The notes beneath the pieces were generated by a model. The model was not told the DNA's origin, searched no databases, and saw nothing but the letters and a program-made list of their open reading frames with translations. Source: Dolomedes plantarius (taxonomy: Eukaryota > Arthropoda > Arachnida > Araneae > Dolomedidae). Taken from it: DNA of 64,000 nt. The first letter of the stretch is position 1, and the number at the start of each line of letters is the position of its first letter. Of this stretch, positions 11,830-22,967 are shown one piece after another. A program made the translations under genes and the position numbers. The DNA is taken from positions 129,992,651 through 130,056,650 of the forward strand of contig OU015498.1 of the NCBI GenBank assembly GCA_907164885.2. The letters run 5' to 3'.

Positions 11830-13411
11830 TTTCAAATCAACCTCCTTCCCCAACACCACAATTAAAATCTTCCTTGAATAAAATTCATTCCATGTTATGT
11901 AAATGTCTGGCATAAGTGTAAACCATATTGCATAACTAATACCTCAGGTATAGGCTTACATTTTATTATAGGTGGATGTCTACTAAAGTACATGGTCCTG
12001 TTAACCAGGGTCATCGGGTACTAACTGATTGTAATCAGATTAAAACTGTTAAGCTCCTATATAGCTAAGAATAACCATATCGAATTAAAATGCAACCAGC
12101 AACCATCACCTCAAAGAGTGATCCTATTACTTCGACAACAAGTTGATGAACACTTTTATAGATTGTTAATCAATTAACTCTATTCAAGTTCTAACATATC
12201 ACTGTTTTCTCTGAGATAATAAGAACTTTCCTCTCTTGAAAATGAAAAAGTTAAATGAGACGTCTTTCCATTTAATGACTTGCAGTAAGTATTCTATTCA
12301 CACTGCCTCAAGTAGAAAACTTCTAACGAACGAAATAAAAGAGAGAGACAGAAGAGTAACGAAACGAACACTATCGCTTTGTCCTGTAATTGAATTAGGA
12401 AATAAGAGACGTCCACTGATTGATCGGCATTTAATTCAATTTGGAGATACAAATCCGTCTTTTTTTTTTCTCTTTTTAGTTCCTTTTTATGAAAAAGCTT
12501 AGTTATCGCAGAAATGCCAAATTGCTCAATCTAATCTTTCAAAGTAAGACAAGCATTTCGTTAATGTGAAAAAGAATCTACAGTTGCATCTAAAATATAT
12601 CACAGGTAATATCAGTTTGATAGGAAACACTATACAAAAATCTCATTTAAAGGGTTTAATCTAAAACATTTTTAACAAAAAACATTTTAATTATAATTTT
12701 TTAAAAGAGAGAAATAATTTGACCGAAATTAGTAGACAAATACCGTTTAAGAGAGGACTAAAATGAATGAATGTCCAAAATTTTTGCTGAACTTTTGATT
12801 TAATTTTTCAAATAAAAACCTAGTATGGATAGTCAGACATTTTCCCAAGTGATTCGAGAAAACATATTGGTTGTAATTAAATTTTTACTTAATTGCATGA
12901 GGAGATATGTCAATACAAAATAAGTCTGTCGTTAAAACTTTTCCCTTTGTTACACTAACCTTCATTTAAAATATAATTTGTTAGACTTATATTACCTAGA
13001 AAGTTAAACCAATTAAGTACTATGCAGAAATATCTCACCCATAAATGTTAAAAATTGTTATCTTGCATGTATTGCTTTGTATCAGTCATTAAGCTAGTTT
13101 AAATTACTTGTCATTTCATTTTATAGCTCTCTGTTCCGAATATAACAGCAAATTGTAGTATAATTTTAAAGGAGTTTAATTAACGGAATTTATTAAAGAA
13201 TATCAAGAAATCCAATAAACAAAATCGAAGAGAGTTTAAGTTCAAAGTTTTAGATTTCGGTCCTTCTTCCCATTCTCTGGACGCACAAGCAAAAAAATGG
13301 GCTAAAGTCGAAGAATCAAAAGATTCAGAAAATCTGCAATTGAATAAATGTTTTATATGAAAATTTTAAAAGAATTTTCCTATAAATGTATTTCAGTATT
13401 TTCTCATACTA
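11830..13411. other. AT-rich non-coding DNA
   Basis: An 88-codon plus-strand frame at 12236-12502 has no recognisable domain and ends in a low-complexity Phe run. Nothing else stands out. Confidence 0.45.
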
Positions 13412-14663
13412 CAGAGGCTGTTCACACATTTTTTAGACGATGTATATTGTATTCACAAAACTAAATTACATAAAATTCTTGTATTTTAAATGTTCTATTT
13501 GACATCCCTTATTCTGAACTATCTTTCGACACCGCAATTTCCAGGATAATAATGCCTTTTGAAGTGTCAGAAGAGGTATTCTATCCCATTCCTCCTGAAC
13601 AGCTTTCCAGAGTCCTGTAAGGGTTTTGGGACGACGTTTGGATAATGCAGATTTTAAAAGTCCGAAAGCACAAAAATCCATAGGTGATACATCGGGAGAT
13701 TTAGTAGGGATATCAGTGAAGGGTATGGCCTTGATACCAGTTTTTGGTTCCATTTCTTTTAGGAAATTTACAGTGGATTTTGATGTGTGACTGCTAGCTT
13801 TGTCCTAGTCTTACACATTGATGGCCCTGTGGGTAAAGCGATGGTATTTTATTCAGAAAAATTGGCGATAAAATATGTTCATGATAGTATTTGGAGTTAA
13901 TCTTGACATTTTTTCCACTGTCTTTATTTTTAACTTGCCAATATAAGAAAAACCAGCAACAATGATGAATCCCTTAGAAAAACTTTCTTTCGATTCTTTG
14001 AACCATGTACTTAAATTTTTTTCTCCCCTTTCATGATAATAAATGGCTCTTTTTTTGTTACAATCATTTAAATACACCCATGTGTTTCTCATATAGAATT
14101 CTGCAGCGTGTCCTGCGTTCAGCGATATGATTTGGAAGAAGACGATGCACATTGCGTTTTTTCACTTTCTTAAGATTTAAATCAACGTTTATCATTTTGT
14201 TTACAGTGGACACCGAGCATTTTAATGATTTTGCAACTGTCCTTTGACTAGGGGGATTTTCTTTTAACATTAAACAACGTACCTTTTCAATAGTCGAAGA
14301 TGTCCGTTTTTTCCTTGGATACTTGTTTGGAATTTTTGTCCCACTTGAGGCTCCAATTTGACGTTTTTTTCCTTTCTTGTTGACGATATTACCTATCGAC
14401 GCTTTAGATATCACAAAACCATGACTCTCACATCGTTTTTGGATAACGGAGTATGCATATTTCTCTTCGGAAAGAGCATAAATGTAGCCTTCGAATCACT
14501 GCTTTGTTAAAAATGTCATTTTGAATAAAAACAAAACTTTCAAGCCGTAGACGATAATTTTGACTTTTAGAAACATAGTACAATTGCAATTACTTCTTTT
14601 GCAGCAACCTATTTTTTATTACCGCTTACCAAATTTGTCTAAAAAATGTACGAACAGCCTCTG
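13412..14663 (-). mobile_element. DD41D mariner-like element, copy A
   Basis: Bounded by TA (13410-13411 and 14664-14665) with inverted ends CAGAGGCTGTTC(A/G)CAC. It is the only minus-strand member of a four-copy family in the window (others at 32258, 42783 and 45809) and the shortest, 1,252 bp against about 1,300 bp. Confidence 0.9.
13466..14519 (-). pseudogene. DD41D transposase relic lacking the first catalytic Asp
   Basis: The frame begins at MTFLTKQ (14519), but the Trp8 codon is already TGA. A deletion of about 44 bp removes the LSKEKWKTIVTIDES stretch that holds catalytic Asp159 in sister copies, and shifts the frame. Further stops and frameshifts follow; the C-terminal part with SPMDFCAFG (third Asp) reads openly from 13753 to 13466. 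This copy cannot make transposase. Confidence 0.9.
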
Positions 14664-14871
14664 TATAATACGTATTCGTCATACAACTTTGACAACAATA
14701 GAGAATAAGAATGGCTAAGAATTTAATTACAATCTATCATAAAATTTGTATCATTTGAAAATACTAACCAGAACTGTAATATATTTGTCATTTGATTAAC
14801 TCTATTTGCTTGTGTAGTGATCTCATCCGTGTAACAACCCAACCTAAATTACATCTTATATACTTAGCACA

Positions 14872-15600
14872 TCCAGAAAGTAAGTACCATTTGGACATTA
14901 AAAAATATTAGCAATTTGTTTTCATTTTCATTTTATTACAGAAAAATCTACACTCCTTGAACTACTTTTCGACAAAGTATTCACCATGCGAATTAAGGCA
15001 TGTGTCATATCTTGGCACTAATTGAAACATACCCGCTTCGTAGAATTCGCCGCCTGCGACCTGAGCCAGTTCCGGACGTTTACCTTGATCTCATTGTCAC
15101 TTTCAAAGTGTTGGCCGGCAAGAAATTTCTTTAGATGAGAAAAACAAATGGAAGTCGGATGGAGCTAGGTCTGGACTATAAGGAGGATGACAGAATTGCT
15201 CCCAGGGAAATTAATCAACCAGCGTCGTCGTTACGCGTGCGGTATGCGGTCGCGCGTTATCATGCACAAGCACAATACCACAAGTCAGTAGTCCAAGCCT
15301 TTTGTTCTGTATCGCTCACCGTAACTTCTTCAATGTCTCACAGTAAGCTATAGAGTTGATTGTTGTGCCCTGTTCCATCCCGTCCACTAACAAAATTTCT
15401 TGCCAGTCCCAAAAGACGGTGCACCTGATTTTTCTTGGCGAGACGATAAATTTCACAAGGTCGAACATATCTCGCATTCAGAAACTTGATAACGGCTCTT
15501 ATTTCACAGCTGATCGATTGTTTTAAACATGATTACCAACAAACAATGACTTCAAACGTTAACGTAATCAAACAAAATGGCTAGGATAATTAGTTCTCGA
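14872..15600 (-). mobile_element. Degenerate mariner element
   Basis: The left edge carries CATCCAGAAAGTAAGTACC, which resembles the 3' end of irritans-type mariners (CCAGAAAGTAAGTA). The right terminus was not recognised, so the right coordinate is approximate. The body is a minus-strand transposase relic with a large internal deletion. Confidence 0.6.
14962..15530 (-). pseudogene. Mariner DD34D transposase relic, internally deleted
   Basis: On the minus strand the N-terminal helix-turn-helix region is visible (CEIRAVIKFLNARYVRPCEI), although in a different frame from the ATG at 15530. It then jumps directly to the C-terminal half, which reads VHDNARPHTAR (second Asp) and HPPYSPDLAPSDFHLF (third Asp) with spacing consistent with DD34D. 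It ends with a mariner-type tail, CLNSHGEYFVEK and stop at 14962. The region with the first catalytic Asp is deleted, and there are several stops and frameshifts. Confidence 0.75.
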
Positions 15601-15669
15601 GTTGAAGTTTGTAACTACGCATGCGCGACCTTCGTGCTGTGAGATGCACGGGAGATATACGCAAACGGT

Positions 15670-16574
15670 TCTTACTATAAAGCAGAAACGGAAAATGGGT
15701 CGTGTGCGTATGTGTGTGTGAGTCACAAAAACTCAAGAACCGTGAACCCTACCTTGATGAAATTTACACGGTTTAACGTGCTTGAAAAATCAAGATGAAT
15801 GTGATGATTTTCATCCCGCTACGACGTTCCATTCCCGAATTATGTTAGAACAAGTTTGCGCGGTATCAACGGATATTTTTGTTCAAAGCCATTGTAACAT
15901 TTCATTGTTGCCAATTAAATTATAACATTTGCGTAAAGATAAATAGACATGAATTAAAAACGTGATTTATTCATATATTGGTGCATGCAAGAATGAATTT
16001 GATATATTTTCATATACGTGGCAACGCCGGAATATTTCTTTTTAAAAATGAAAATATAAAAATGGAAAGTCATTAATTTTAATGAATGTGTTCTCATTCC
16101 ATTTCATGCATTAAAACTATCCCAAGCTACCTGTTCAAACTCAAATATACTGAAGGACATGTTCACTTAGCTAGAAACACATGCGTTCAGCCTTGACGCG
16201 ATGATTTATATAACTGAAGTGACACTGAAACATAGCAGAAGATTTAGTTTTGGGATAGAATTACAATCATGAAATACGTGTATATTCAAATTAAGAAAGT
16301 CTGAAAGTGGCATTGAAACGTAGCAGACGATTTAGTTTTGAGAAAGAATTCCGAGCATGAAATGTGCGTATATACTTTTTCTATAATAATTATCAGATTT
16401 GCTTTTTTTATTGATTCTTTTTCTATAATAATAAATCCATTCAAACATTATTGACTAGCTGTAAATTCCTGCTTTAAAATGCCCAAAAAGAAGAGAGCAA
16501 CTTTTAATCCTGATCATTGAAAAAATAATAATAACACAAACTGAATCCCGAGCGAAGCCAGGTAATAAATCTAG
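15670..16574 (+). mobile_element. Non-autonomous Helitron 1
   Basis: The 5' end TCTTACTATAAAGCAG resembles that of the Helitron at 28889 (TCTTATTAATAAAAGCG). The 3' end reads CCGAGCGAAGCCAGG...CTAG followed by T, matching the Helitron rule of a CTRR terminus inserted before T. A subterminal GTGTGTGTGAG segment and the text GATGAAATTTACACGG are like arthropod Helitron 5' regions. No Rep/helicase gene is present. Confidence 0.65.
16215..16375 (+). repeat. Two-unit tandem duplication (87-bp period) inside Helitron 1
   Basis: Units at about 16,215 and 16,302 share GAAAC(A/G)TAGCAGA(A/C)GATTTAG and ATGAAAT. They differ at many positions, so the duplication is old. Confidence 0.75.
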
Positions 16575-16884
16575 TTTTTCATAAAAAAATACGTCGTTAA
16601 GAAACTTTTCAAAATACCGATCATCTGTAATTTCCTCAATGGGACTGGAAATGCCTTTGTCTGCAGACGTCTTAAACAACTTAGATAGGACAATGATTTC
16701 ATGATAACAAGAATGAGCATGATAGTGTTCTTTTTAGTTTTTTCACTGTTTTAGAGTAAAGGAAATTATAATTACTAGTAAAGTATAAAAATTAAGATTA
16801 CAACCTTTAAATTAGAATTCTATAATTGCATTCTTTAACTGTGTCAATAATATTTTGATAGTATAATAATAACCTCTGAATTAA

Positions 16885-16964
16885 CCTTTAACTTACGGGG
16901 CCCCCTTTTTCCGATTCACTCGTAAGAACGGGAAATTTCATACCCCCTTTGTTAGAACGGTCAT

Positions 16965-17036
<72 letters not shown>

Positions 17037-17086
17037 TTGAACCCGTATTCTTGGGATACATGCGATCCCACAACGTAAGGAAAAGA
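16885..17086. mobile_element. TTAA-flanked MITE, family 2, carrying a (TA)n core
   Basis: TTAA occurs at 16881-16884 and 17087-17090. The left end is CCTTTAACTTACGGGG and the right, reverse-complemented, TCTTTTCCTTACGTTG. The centre is the (TA)n array. A half copy with CCTTTCGCTTACGGGG and GCATGTATCCCAAGAAT lies at 59208-59255. TTAA duplication and CCYTTT-like ends suggest a piggyBac-type MITE. Confidence 0.65.
16967..17034. repeat. (TA)n microsatellite, about 68 bp
   Basis: An uninterrupted TA array forms the core of the flanking MITE. Confidence 0.95.
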
Positions 17087-17090
17087 TTAA

Positions 17091-17586
17091 GGATCAAGAA
17101 GTATGCGATTTCAAGGTACAAGCATTTAAGCAGTTTAGCGGCTCTGGCATATTTACTAGAACTTAACATGGTATTAGAGCAACGACTTAGTGCAGTTTTT
17201 ATTTTGGGCAACAGTATAGGAAAATAGTCTTTCGTATCATATTCTCTTACCCTTGTCTCCGAAAGGTTTGAATCTGCTTCGATAAAGAAAGGCTAATACA
17301 CGAGTAAATACGGTATTTTTGTGTAAGTTATGATCTTAATAAACCTACTAACAACTAAAATTATTTTTTTAAAAATTCGTTATATTTATGAAACGCAAAT
17401 CAGTTTCTCAGTTTCAAACAAATTTAAAATTGGAAACCATAAGATTCTATCAATTCAGGCACCCTTATTTTGTTTGTCGTGTGATGAATTTGAGTGTTAA
17501 AATAATTTTTCCCGTGTTAGTTATTTCTGATTCATTCAGTTTGCAGTTGTTATAAGCAAACTGTTAAACCAAAAGAAACTAGAATC
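17091..17586. other. Non-coding DNA, nothing recognised
   Basis: Open frames that extend out of the (TA)n array into this stretch are artefacts of the array. No repeat termini were seen. Confidence 0.4.
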
Positions 17587-17590
17587 TTAA

Positions 17591-18186
17591 CCCTCTAACT
17601 GTAGAGTGGTTTGAGACGAAATGGATGGTACGGTCGGGTCGGATCCGACCTGATGTCTGTTTTGATGAGGGTTTTGGTAAAAATAAATACACAATAAGCA
17701 TTTTTGTTGTATAATAACATTTATTGATAATATTTTACATGAAATAAAGACCTATTTGTAGAAAAAAAGACCAACGAATCGTGATTTTGCTGAACAAAGA
17801 AAATCTCTCTGACATTTACATAAAATGTTGTATATATTAGGTCTAATATGTAATTAAGTCTTGTACCAATTTTTAGAAGTTACTGAACCAAATTTCCGAG
17901 CAAAAAAAGGTAAAAAATAATATATTCTGATATTTTTGGCCGTCAAAATCGAAATTAAAAAATTAAAAATCTAAAAGAAAAAATTGACTAGTGATCATGA
18001 ATAATGTTTTTCAATAAAGACACTCATATTTACAGCATACTAATGACTGCAAACGCTCCAACACCTGTTGCAAGACTACCTGGTAGGGTTCCTTGCTAAC
18101 TCGATGTCTTGAAATGAGAGGGGAGAGTACGGGAGGGGGAAACACACCCCTGGGTTGGATCCGACTCCCATCGTACCATTAGAGGA
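17591..18186. mobile_element. TTAA-flanked MITE, family 3
   Basis: TTAA flanks at 17587-17590 and 18187-18190. Ends are CCCTCTAA on the left and TCCTCTAATGGTACGATGGG on the right (reverse-complemented); subterminal TGGTACG and GTCGGATCC motifs occur in inverted order near both ends. CCCTCTAA next to TTAA is a piggyBac-like terminus. There is no transposase. Confidence 0.75.
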
Positions 18187-18394
18187 TTAATTACGTGTCA
18201 GATGCCCCTGATAGGCGAACTCTCTTACGAAACGTAGTACATCCGCCAGCGTGACGGGTCAGCCAGTCTGGGTGTTCAAAAAAAGTTGTTTATACAAGGA
18301 TGTCCCGTGATGATTTCGTCGCAAATAGAAGGTTCATGCGCTGGGATATATGCATTCTGTATTCGTTCTGTAATTAAATGTGTTAAAATGTTAA

Positions 18395-19118
18395 GGCTGA
18401 TAAACCCTATTGGATTTTCTCACCTCAATGTTAACCTATGGAGAAAATGTATCCAAAGATTGCCGACTTCCGTTGAAAGATTTTAACGTAGGATTACGTT
18501 TCTCCATAACGGCCCTGCGGAAAGGAAAATTTCAGACGCTAAAACTGTCCGTCCATCCGTCCTCGTGAGGTATAATTTTGGCAGCGCACCAAACCCAGTC
18601 AATCACTTGGACAAGTTAAACAGAAAAGTACAAAGATGCATCAAATTTTTGACATACATATATGTATATATATATATACATACGTACATATGTATAGATA
18701 CTTATATACATACAAAAGAGGTAAGCAACGATAAGTAATCCTACTTAATAGCCCGCGGTAGTTTCGTTAGAAGAGACTACATAAAAGTGATTTTATTAAA
18801 TTGTACTCCGTAATAGAGAAAGAAATTTTACACCTTGGGCATTTTTCGTTTTTTAAAAAAATGCAAATAATTTTTTTAATTTAAATTATTCGGGAGAAAA
18901 ATCTGGTATAGTGTGTTTTAAGCGCTCATAAATTCCTAAGGTGGATGAAATTTATAAAATGAATCCTGTTGCAGAAAAGTTTAGTCTATCTGAAAATACT
19001 TTTTTTATTTCATTGTGAGCATTTATGTAGCTGTAAATAGTTGACAAATGTTCTCCATAACTGAGCGCCCTTTTCCCATTAAGGGGAGCGAATCCAATTG
19101 GGTTAGTACACAGCAGCC
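18395..19118. mobile_element. TTAA-flanked MITE, family 1 copy 2 (interrupted)
   Basis: Second copy of the element at 660-1220, with TTAA at 18391-18394 and 19119-19122 and the same terminal GGCTG and internal CCTCAATGTTAACCTATGG. It is longer because another repeat (18487-18744 and flank) has inserted near 18,483. The interruption allows relative dating of the two insertions. Confidence 0.75.
18487..18744 (+). mobile_element. TTAA-flanked MITE, family 4, nested in family 1
   Basis: TTAA at 18483-18486 and 18745-18748 encloses ends CGTAGGATTAC and GTAATCCTAC. It contains an internal palindromic TA/TACG microsatellite at about 18,655-18,705. A second, split copy in the opposite orientation lies at 44319-47440. 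About 35 bp beyond the right TTAA (a GTAGTTTCGTTAGAAGAGACTAC-like palindrome) is also shared with that copy, so the true boundary may lie further right. Confidence 0.65.
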
Positions 19119-19122
19119 TTAA

Positions 19123-19990
19123 GAGTCAGTTTGGATTATTGTGCCTTAGAGGGATACATTTATTAAAATTGTAAAAATCGCATAAAATACATGTGTTTAG
19201 AAAATTCTGTCTTTACATTTGGAAATAAATGCATGCTAAATTCTGAATCGATTGATTACAATTTACGTAAATATGTGGGGGGGGGGGGAAATAAAAGAAT
19301 TTTTTCTGTCTTCTTAAAGGAGAAAAAGTAGATGTTAATCAGTGAAAATCCTTTTCTGTAAATTATATATAATAATTATATCTCACCCTTATTAAATTAT
19401 ATTACCACCATTTTAGATGCTAGTAGAAGCACCGAAAATGTATTATTAATGATCATTTATCATAAATGCGTTTTTAGAACTAAGCATTCTTAACGAGACA
19501 TAATTAAGAGAAAATAAATTTGATTTGTACACATTGCTTAGTCGAAAGCAAATTAAACAAGTCGGTTTCCAAGTTTAATTTAATAGAATCTTGGCTAGCC
19601 GTCATATTCCAAATAATGTTAATTAGGGGCTATGGAGTATAGCGATATGTTATAATTACTTTTGCAAATTTTTTTGCTACTCACACAGTTGCTAAAAAGT
19701 GTAAATTTTAACTTAATAGAAGCAATTCTAGCGTCATATTTCAAATAACGTTAATTATGTCAAGTGAAATATGACGATATGCTATAATTACGTTTGGTAA
19801 TTTTTTTTTTATTCCAGAGTTGCTAAAATGTTCCATGTCAAAGTTAATAGCATTACTTATAACTTAAAATCTATTACAAAATTAAAATATCGTAAATTAG
19901 CACGTATTTTTTGTTACCATGTGGGCAATTTTCACAATATAAATAAATAAATTATCTGTCTATCTCTCTCTCTCTCACAAACACACAGAC
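19123..19990. other. AT-rich non-coding DNA with a weak internal duplication
   Basis: Segments near 19,605-19,690 and 19,735-19,820 share CGTCATATT(C/T)CAAATAA and TGTTAATTA-like text followed by ATAGCGATATG/TATGACGATATG and TTGCTA, an old imperfect tandem duplication of about 130 bp. No gene is seen. Confidence 0.5.

Positions 19991-19993
<3 letters not shown>

Positions 19994-20073
<80 letters not shown>
19994..20073. repeat. (TA)n microsatellite, about 80 bp
   Basis: It follows short TC and CA runs and directly abuts the left terminus of the mariner element at 20074. Confidence 0.95.
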
Positions 20074-20074
<1 letters not shown>

Positions 20075-20815
20075 GAGGGTGGTTCAAAAAGTAAGTAACA
20101 AGAGCTCTTACGGATGCACTTTTTCCCCGATCGAATGAAATTCCCTGTCTAGGTGTAACGGACGATCATAGCAATCAAATACCACCGGTAGATAGAACTA
20201 GTAGTGCTGCAAAGCTCCAAAATTTGAGATAGAAAATGGAGGCGTTGACGGATACATGGTCAGCCATTGAAGTGCGAAGTGTAATACGATTTTTGTGTTT
20301 AAAGAAAAGCTCCCCAGCAGAAATTCATCTTCAACTAGTGGAAGTTTACGGACAAAGTGTCATGTCAAGAAAGCAGGTGTGGTTTTGGTGGAATGAATTT
20401 CAGAATGGAACAACAGATGTGCGAGACGAGCACAGGTCACAGTGGCCGACCACATCATTTGCTACAGTGCTTCCGATGGAACGTATTGGAACACCCTCCC
20501 TACAGCCCGGATCTCGCACCAAGCGATTTCCATCTTTTCGGTCCGTTGAAGAAGCACCTGGCAGGACGGCATTTCTAAAACAATGGCGAAGGTCAGGACG
20601 CCGTCGTTAAGTGGCTGAGCGACCAGAGTCCTGATTTCTTGAACACCGGTTTCGATAAATTGGTTTACAGATGGAACAAATGCTTTGATGCCCACGGAGG
20701 CTATGTTGAAAAATAATCTCTACCAAATACCTAGCTATGTCTGTGTATTTCTTGGATTTCGGGAATAAACTTTCTGGTTAAAAGACTTGTTACCTTACTT
20801 TTTTAACCACCCTTG
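20074..20815 (+). mobile_element. Internally deleted mariner (irritans-like)
   Basis: Left end CGAGGGTGGTTCAAAAAGTA and right end, reverse-complemented, CAAGGGTGGTTAAAAAAGTA. TA precedes the left end; the right flank is TG, probably a decayed TA. At 742 bp it is little more than half the usual 1.3 kb. Confidence 0.85.
20236..20716 (+). pseudogene. Mariner transposase with internal deletion
   Basis: The N-terminal helix-turn-helix is preserved: EVRSVIRFLCLKKSSPAEIH and a WFWWNEFQNG segment near residues 50-60. After about residue 75 the reading jumps, in a shifted frame, to the C-terminal HPPYSPDLAPSDFHLFGPLK with the third Asp. The tail WNKCFDAHGGYVEK and stop at 20716 is the usual mariner C-terminus. 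The first two catalytic aspartates are deleted. Confidence 0.88.
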
Positions 20816-20816
20816 T

Positions 20817-20821
20817 GTATG

Positions 20822-20890
<69 letters not shown>

Positions 20891-20905
20891 ATGTATATAT
20901 ATATT
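20817..20905. repeat. Compound microsatellite (TA)n(GT)n(GTAT)n(TA)n
   Basis: Ordered blocks of TA, GT, GTAT and TA follow the mariner right end and lead into the Tigger-like MITE at 20908. Confidence 0.9.
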
Positions 20906-20907
20906 TA

Positions 20908-21081
20908 CAGTGTAATTTTCTCTAGCCGGCCACCCCTCTAACCGTCCATATTTTGTTCAGGACCGATTAAAAACTCCATAGAGCCAACGCTATGGGAGAA
21001 ACCTCTTTTTGGCAACAATCCCTCCAAACGGCCATTTTTTGTCGGAACCGTTACTGGCCGCCATACAGAAGTTTCTCTCTG
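20908..21081. mobile_element. Tigger/pogo-like MITE (174 bp)
   Basis: Left end CAGTGTAATTTTCTCTAGCC with GGCCACC; the right end, reverse-complemented, is CAGAGAGAAACTTCTG with GGCGGCC. The internal GCCAT, TTTTGTTCAGGACCG and GACTCCATA-like text match the MITE at 31861. TA precedes the left end. Confidence 0.6.
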
Positions 21082-21103
21082 TGTGTATATATTAATATAT
21101 ATA

Positions 21104-21828
21104 CGAGGGAAAGTCCTTAAGTAAGTTACAAAAGATAATTAAAAAATAACTTGCAGTGATAATCCCTTCAAAACTATTTTTAATTCTTAACATAATCTCC
21201 ACCAATATTTATGCACTTATCCCATCGTTTTATGAGTGGCCCAATATCAGCTGCATAAAATTCTTTTGGTTGCTGTCTTTGAATTGCATTCCGAAGCTTA
21301 CGGTGTTTTGGGTTTCCAAAGGAGTGCTACTAGCCCATTTCCAAAATCGAGGTGAAAATGTGAATACTCAGTCATACAGTGAATGTTCTATCGAAGTTTC
21401 GGACTGCCATTCGAAGAAAGCGTCCAGGCTTATTGATCAGAGGAAAAATGTTTCATCGCGATAATGCGAGACCCCATACAGCTCGCCTAACACAGGAGAA
21501 ATTCAAAAATTTGGTTCGCAACTTCTTCAACATTCACCTTACAGCCCGGACTTAGCCCCAAGCGTTTTTCATCTATTTAGTCCAATAAAAAACGATCTTG
21601 GAAGTAAACACTTTGCAGATGATAAAGGGGTTCAACATGAAGTCCTAACGTGGCTTAGACAGCAACTCAAAGAATTTTATACAGCTGGTATTGGGGAACT
21701 GATAAAGCGATGAGATTAGTGCATAAATATTGGTAGAGATTTTGTTGAGAGATAAAAAAGTTTTGAAGGGATTATCACTGTAAGTTATTTTTTTATTTTC
21801 TTTTCTGACTTACTTAATGACTTTCCCT

Positions 21829-21830
<2 letters not shown>
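21104..21830. mobile_element. Snapback mariner with duplicated inverted 3' ends
   Basis: Both ends start CGAGGGAAAGTC when read inward, but the inverted homology continues for about 200 bp rather than the 30 bp expected of a mariner. Reverse-complementing the left arm gives a transposase C-terminus, KEFYAADIGPLIKRWDKCI and a stop. The right arm on the plus strand gives the same C-terminus, KEFYTAGIGELIKR then stops. The middle (about 21,330-21,640) holds plus-strand transposase with HRDNARPHTAR (second Asp) and HSPYSPDLAPS, whose third Asp is Val in this copy. The element therefore has two 3' ends and no 5' end. Confidence 0.75.

Positions 21831-21913
<83 letters not shown>
21831..21913. repeat. 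(TA)n microsatellite, about 83 bp
   Basis: It abuts the right end of the snapback mariner. Confidence 0.95.
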
Positions 21914-21916
<3 letters not shown>

Positions 21917-21955
21917 TGAATATGGAGGGACATATTTGCTTTTGGCATATTACCT

Positions 21956-22427
21956 TATAGAGAATAGCTCACTTCTACCCGTACTTTGGTGTATATAATT
22001 TGAAGTGGCACTCTAAATGAATTTGATACAAACACAGTTTATACATGAAGCAATGTTTATTGAATTCGTTGCACATATAGAATTTGCTTTTACAGCAATA
22101 AGCATACGTACTACTTGTACGGAATATGTATTAGCATTCAATAAAAATACACTTTGCAATACTCACAACCTAGAGAGTCAAACCAGCAGTTCTGCTACGT
22201 AAACTTTGGGCCCCCTAAGCACAAGCGCCGGTTAACACCTGGAGCTGCTTACCTCGTAGATCCCTTAAGTCGCTTATCTATCAACTTTAACAACCTTCTT
22301 ACTTAATCAAGCTGCTTGGTATTTATACCAAGCGCGTATGTCGAAATTAGCATATCTCAAACAGCTTCTTTAGTTCATTCACTCAAAAGTTCAATTCTTG
22401 TTAATCGAATCTTATGTATACCTTACA
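21956..22427 (-). repeat. 3' LTR of the minus-strand retrotransposon
   Basis: Nearly identical to 25150-25621, with scattered substitutions. The TG...CA edges have decayed at the outer end (TATAG for TGTAG). Reading minus, it holds a TATA motif inside the palindrome GCTTGGTATAAATACCAAGC and an AATAAA near 22,053. Confidence 0.9.
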
Positions 22428-22967
22428 CTGGCCTCCCTCGAAAAAGAAATTAGGTAACTGAGGTCTGAACGGCTTCAGTTAACTAATTGAAAACGCGTGC
22501 TGGTCTGACTTTTTACATAATGGGTGGCAAAGCCAAAAAACCTTCCAGACGTTATGTGGGGGAAAAACGCCACTCCCATTATACAAAACTAACCCCGAAG
22601 GGTCCAGGTGACACCAACACACAGTGGATTTGCAGAGTTGCTGATACTGGGCTGACCAACTGCGCCCTAGACAATCTATTTTAGTTAAAAGTATCAACAC
22701 AATTGCACAGCATGACTTTTCTTGACTGTTTGTAGCTGTTCTCCCCCAATTCATAATGCACATGTGTTATGTTTTGTGAAGTTAGTATATTAGTTAGTTA
22801 GTTGTTATCTGTAGTTAGTATGTATTTTTTTTCCTATTCACTACATGTCCCCTTCAAAAATTTATAAAACAGTATGCCGTTTTTTTTTCTGTTGCTGACC
22901 CCTTCCCCTCAAAATGTTTACACAGTATATACAATGGGGAATTTCAAACCAGTTTGGTTCGATTTTA
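22428..22967 (-). other. 3' untranslated part with polypurine tract
   Basis: Directly inside the 3' LTR the minus strand reads CGAGGGAGGCCAG, a reasonable polypurine tract. A 94-codon minus frame (22479-22763) and a 65-codon plus frame (22487-22684) overlap here. Neither has a domain I recognise. Confidence 0.5.

Noticed and set aside
12236..12502. 88-codon plus-strand frame
   Set aside because: No domain, ends in a Phe-rich low-complexity tail from a T-run, AT-rich codons; probably chance.
22487..22684. Plus-strand 65-codon frame (Lys/Arg-rich) inside the LTR element
   Set aside because: It overlaps an equally open minus frame, lies in the 3' untranslated part of a minus-strand retroelement and matches nothing I recognise.
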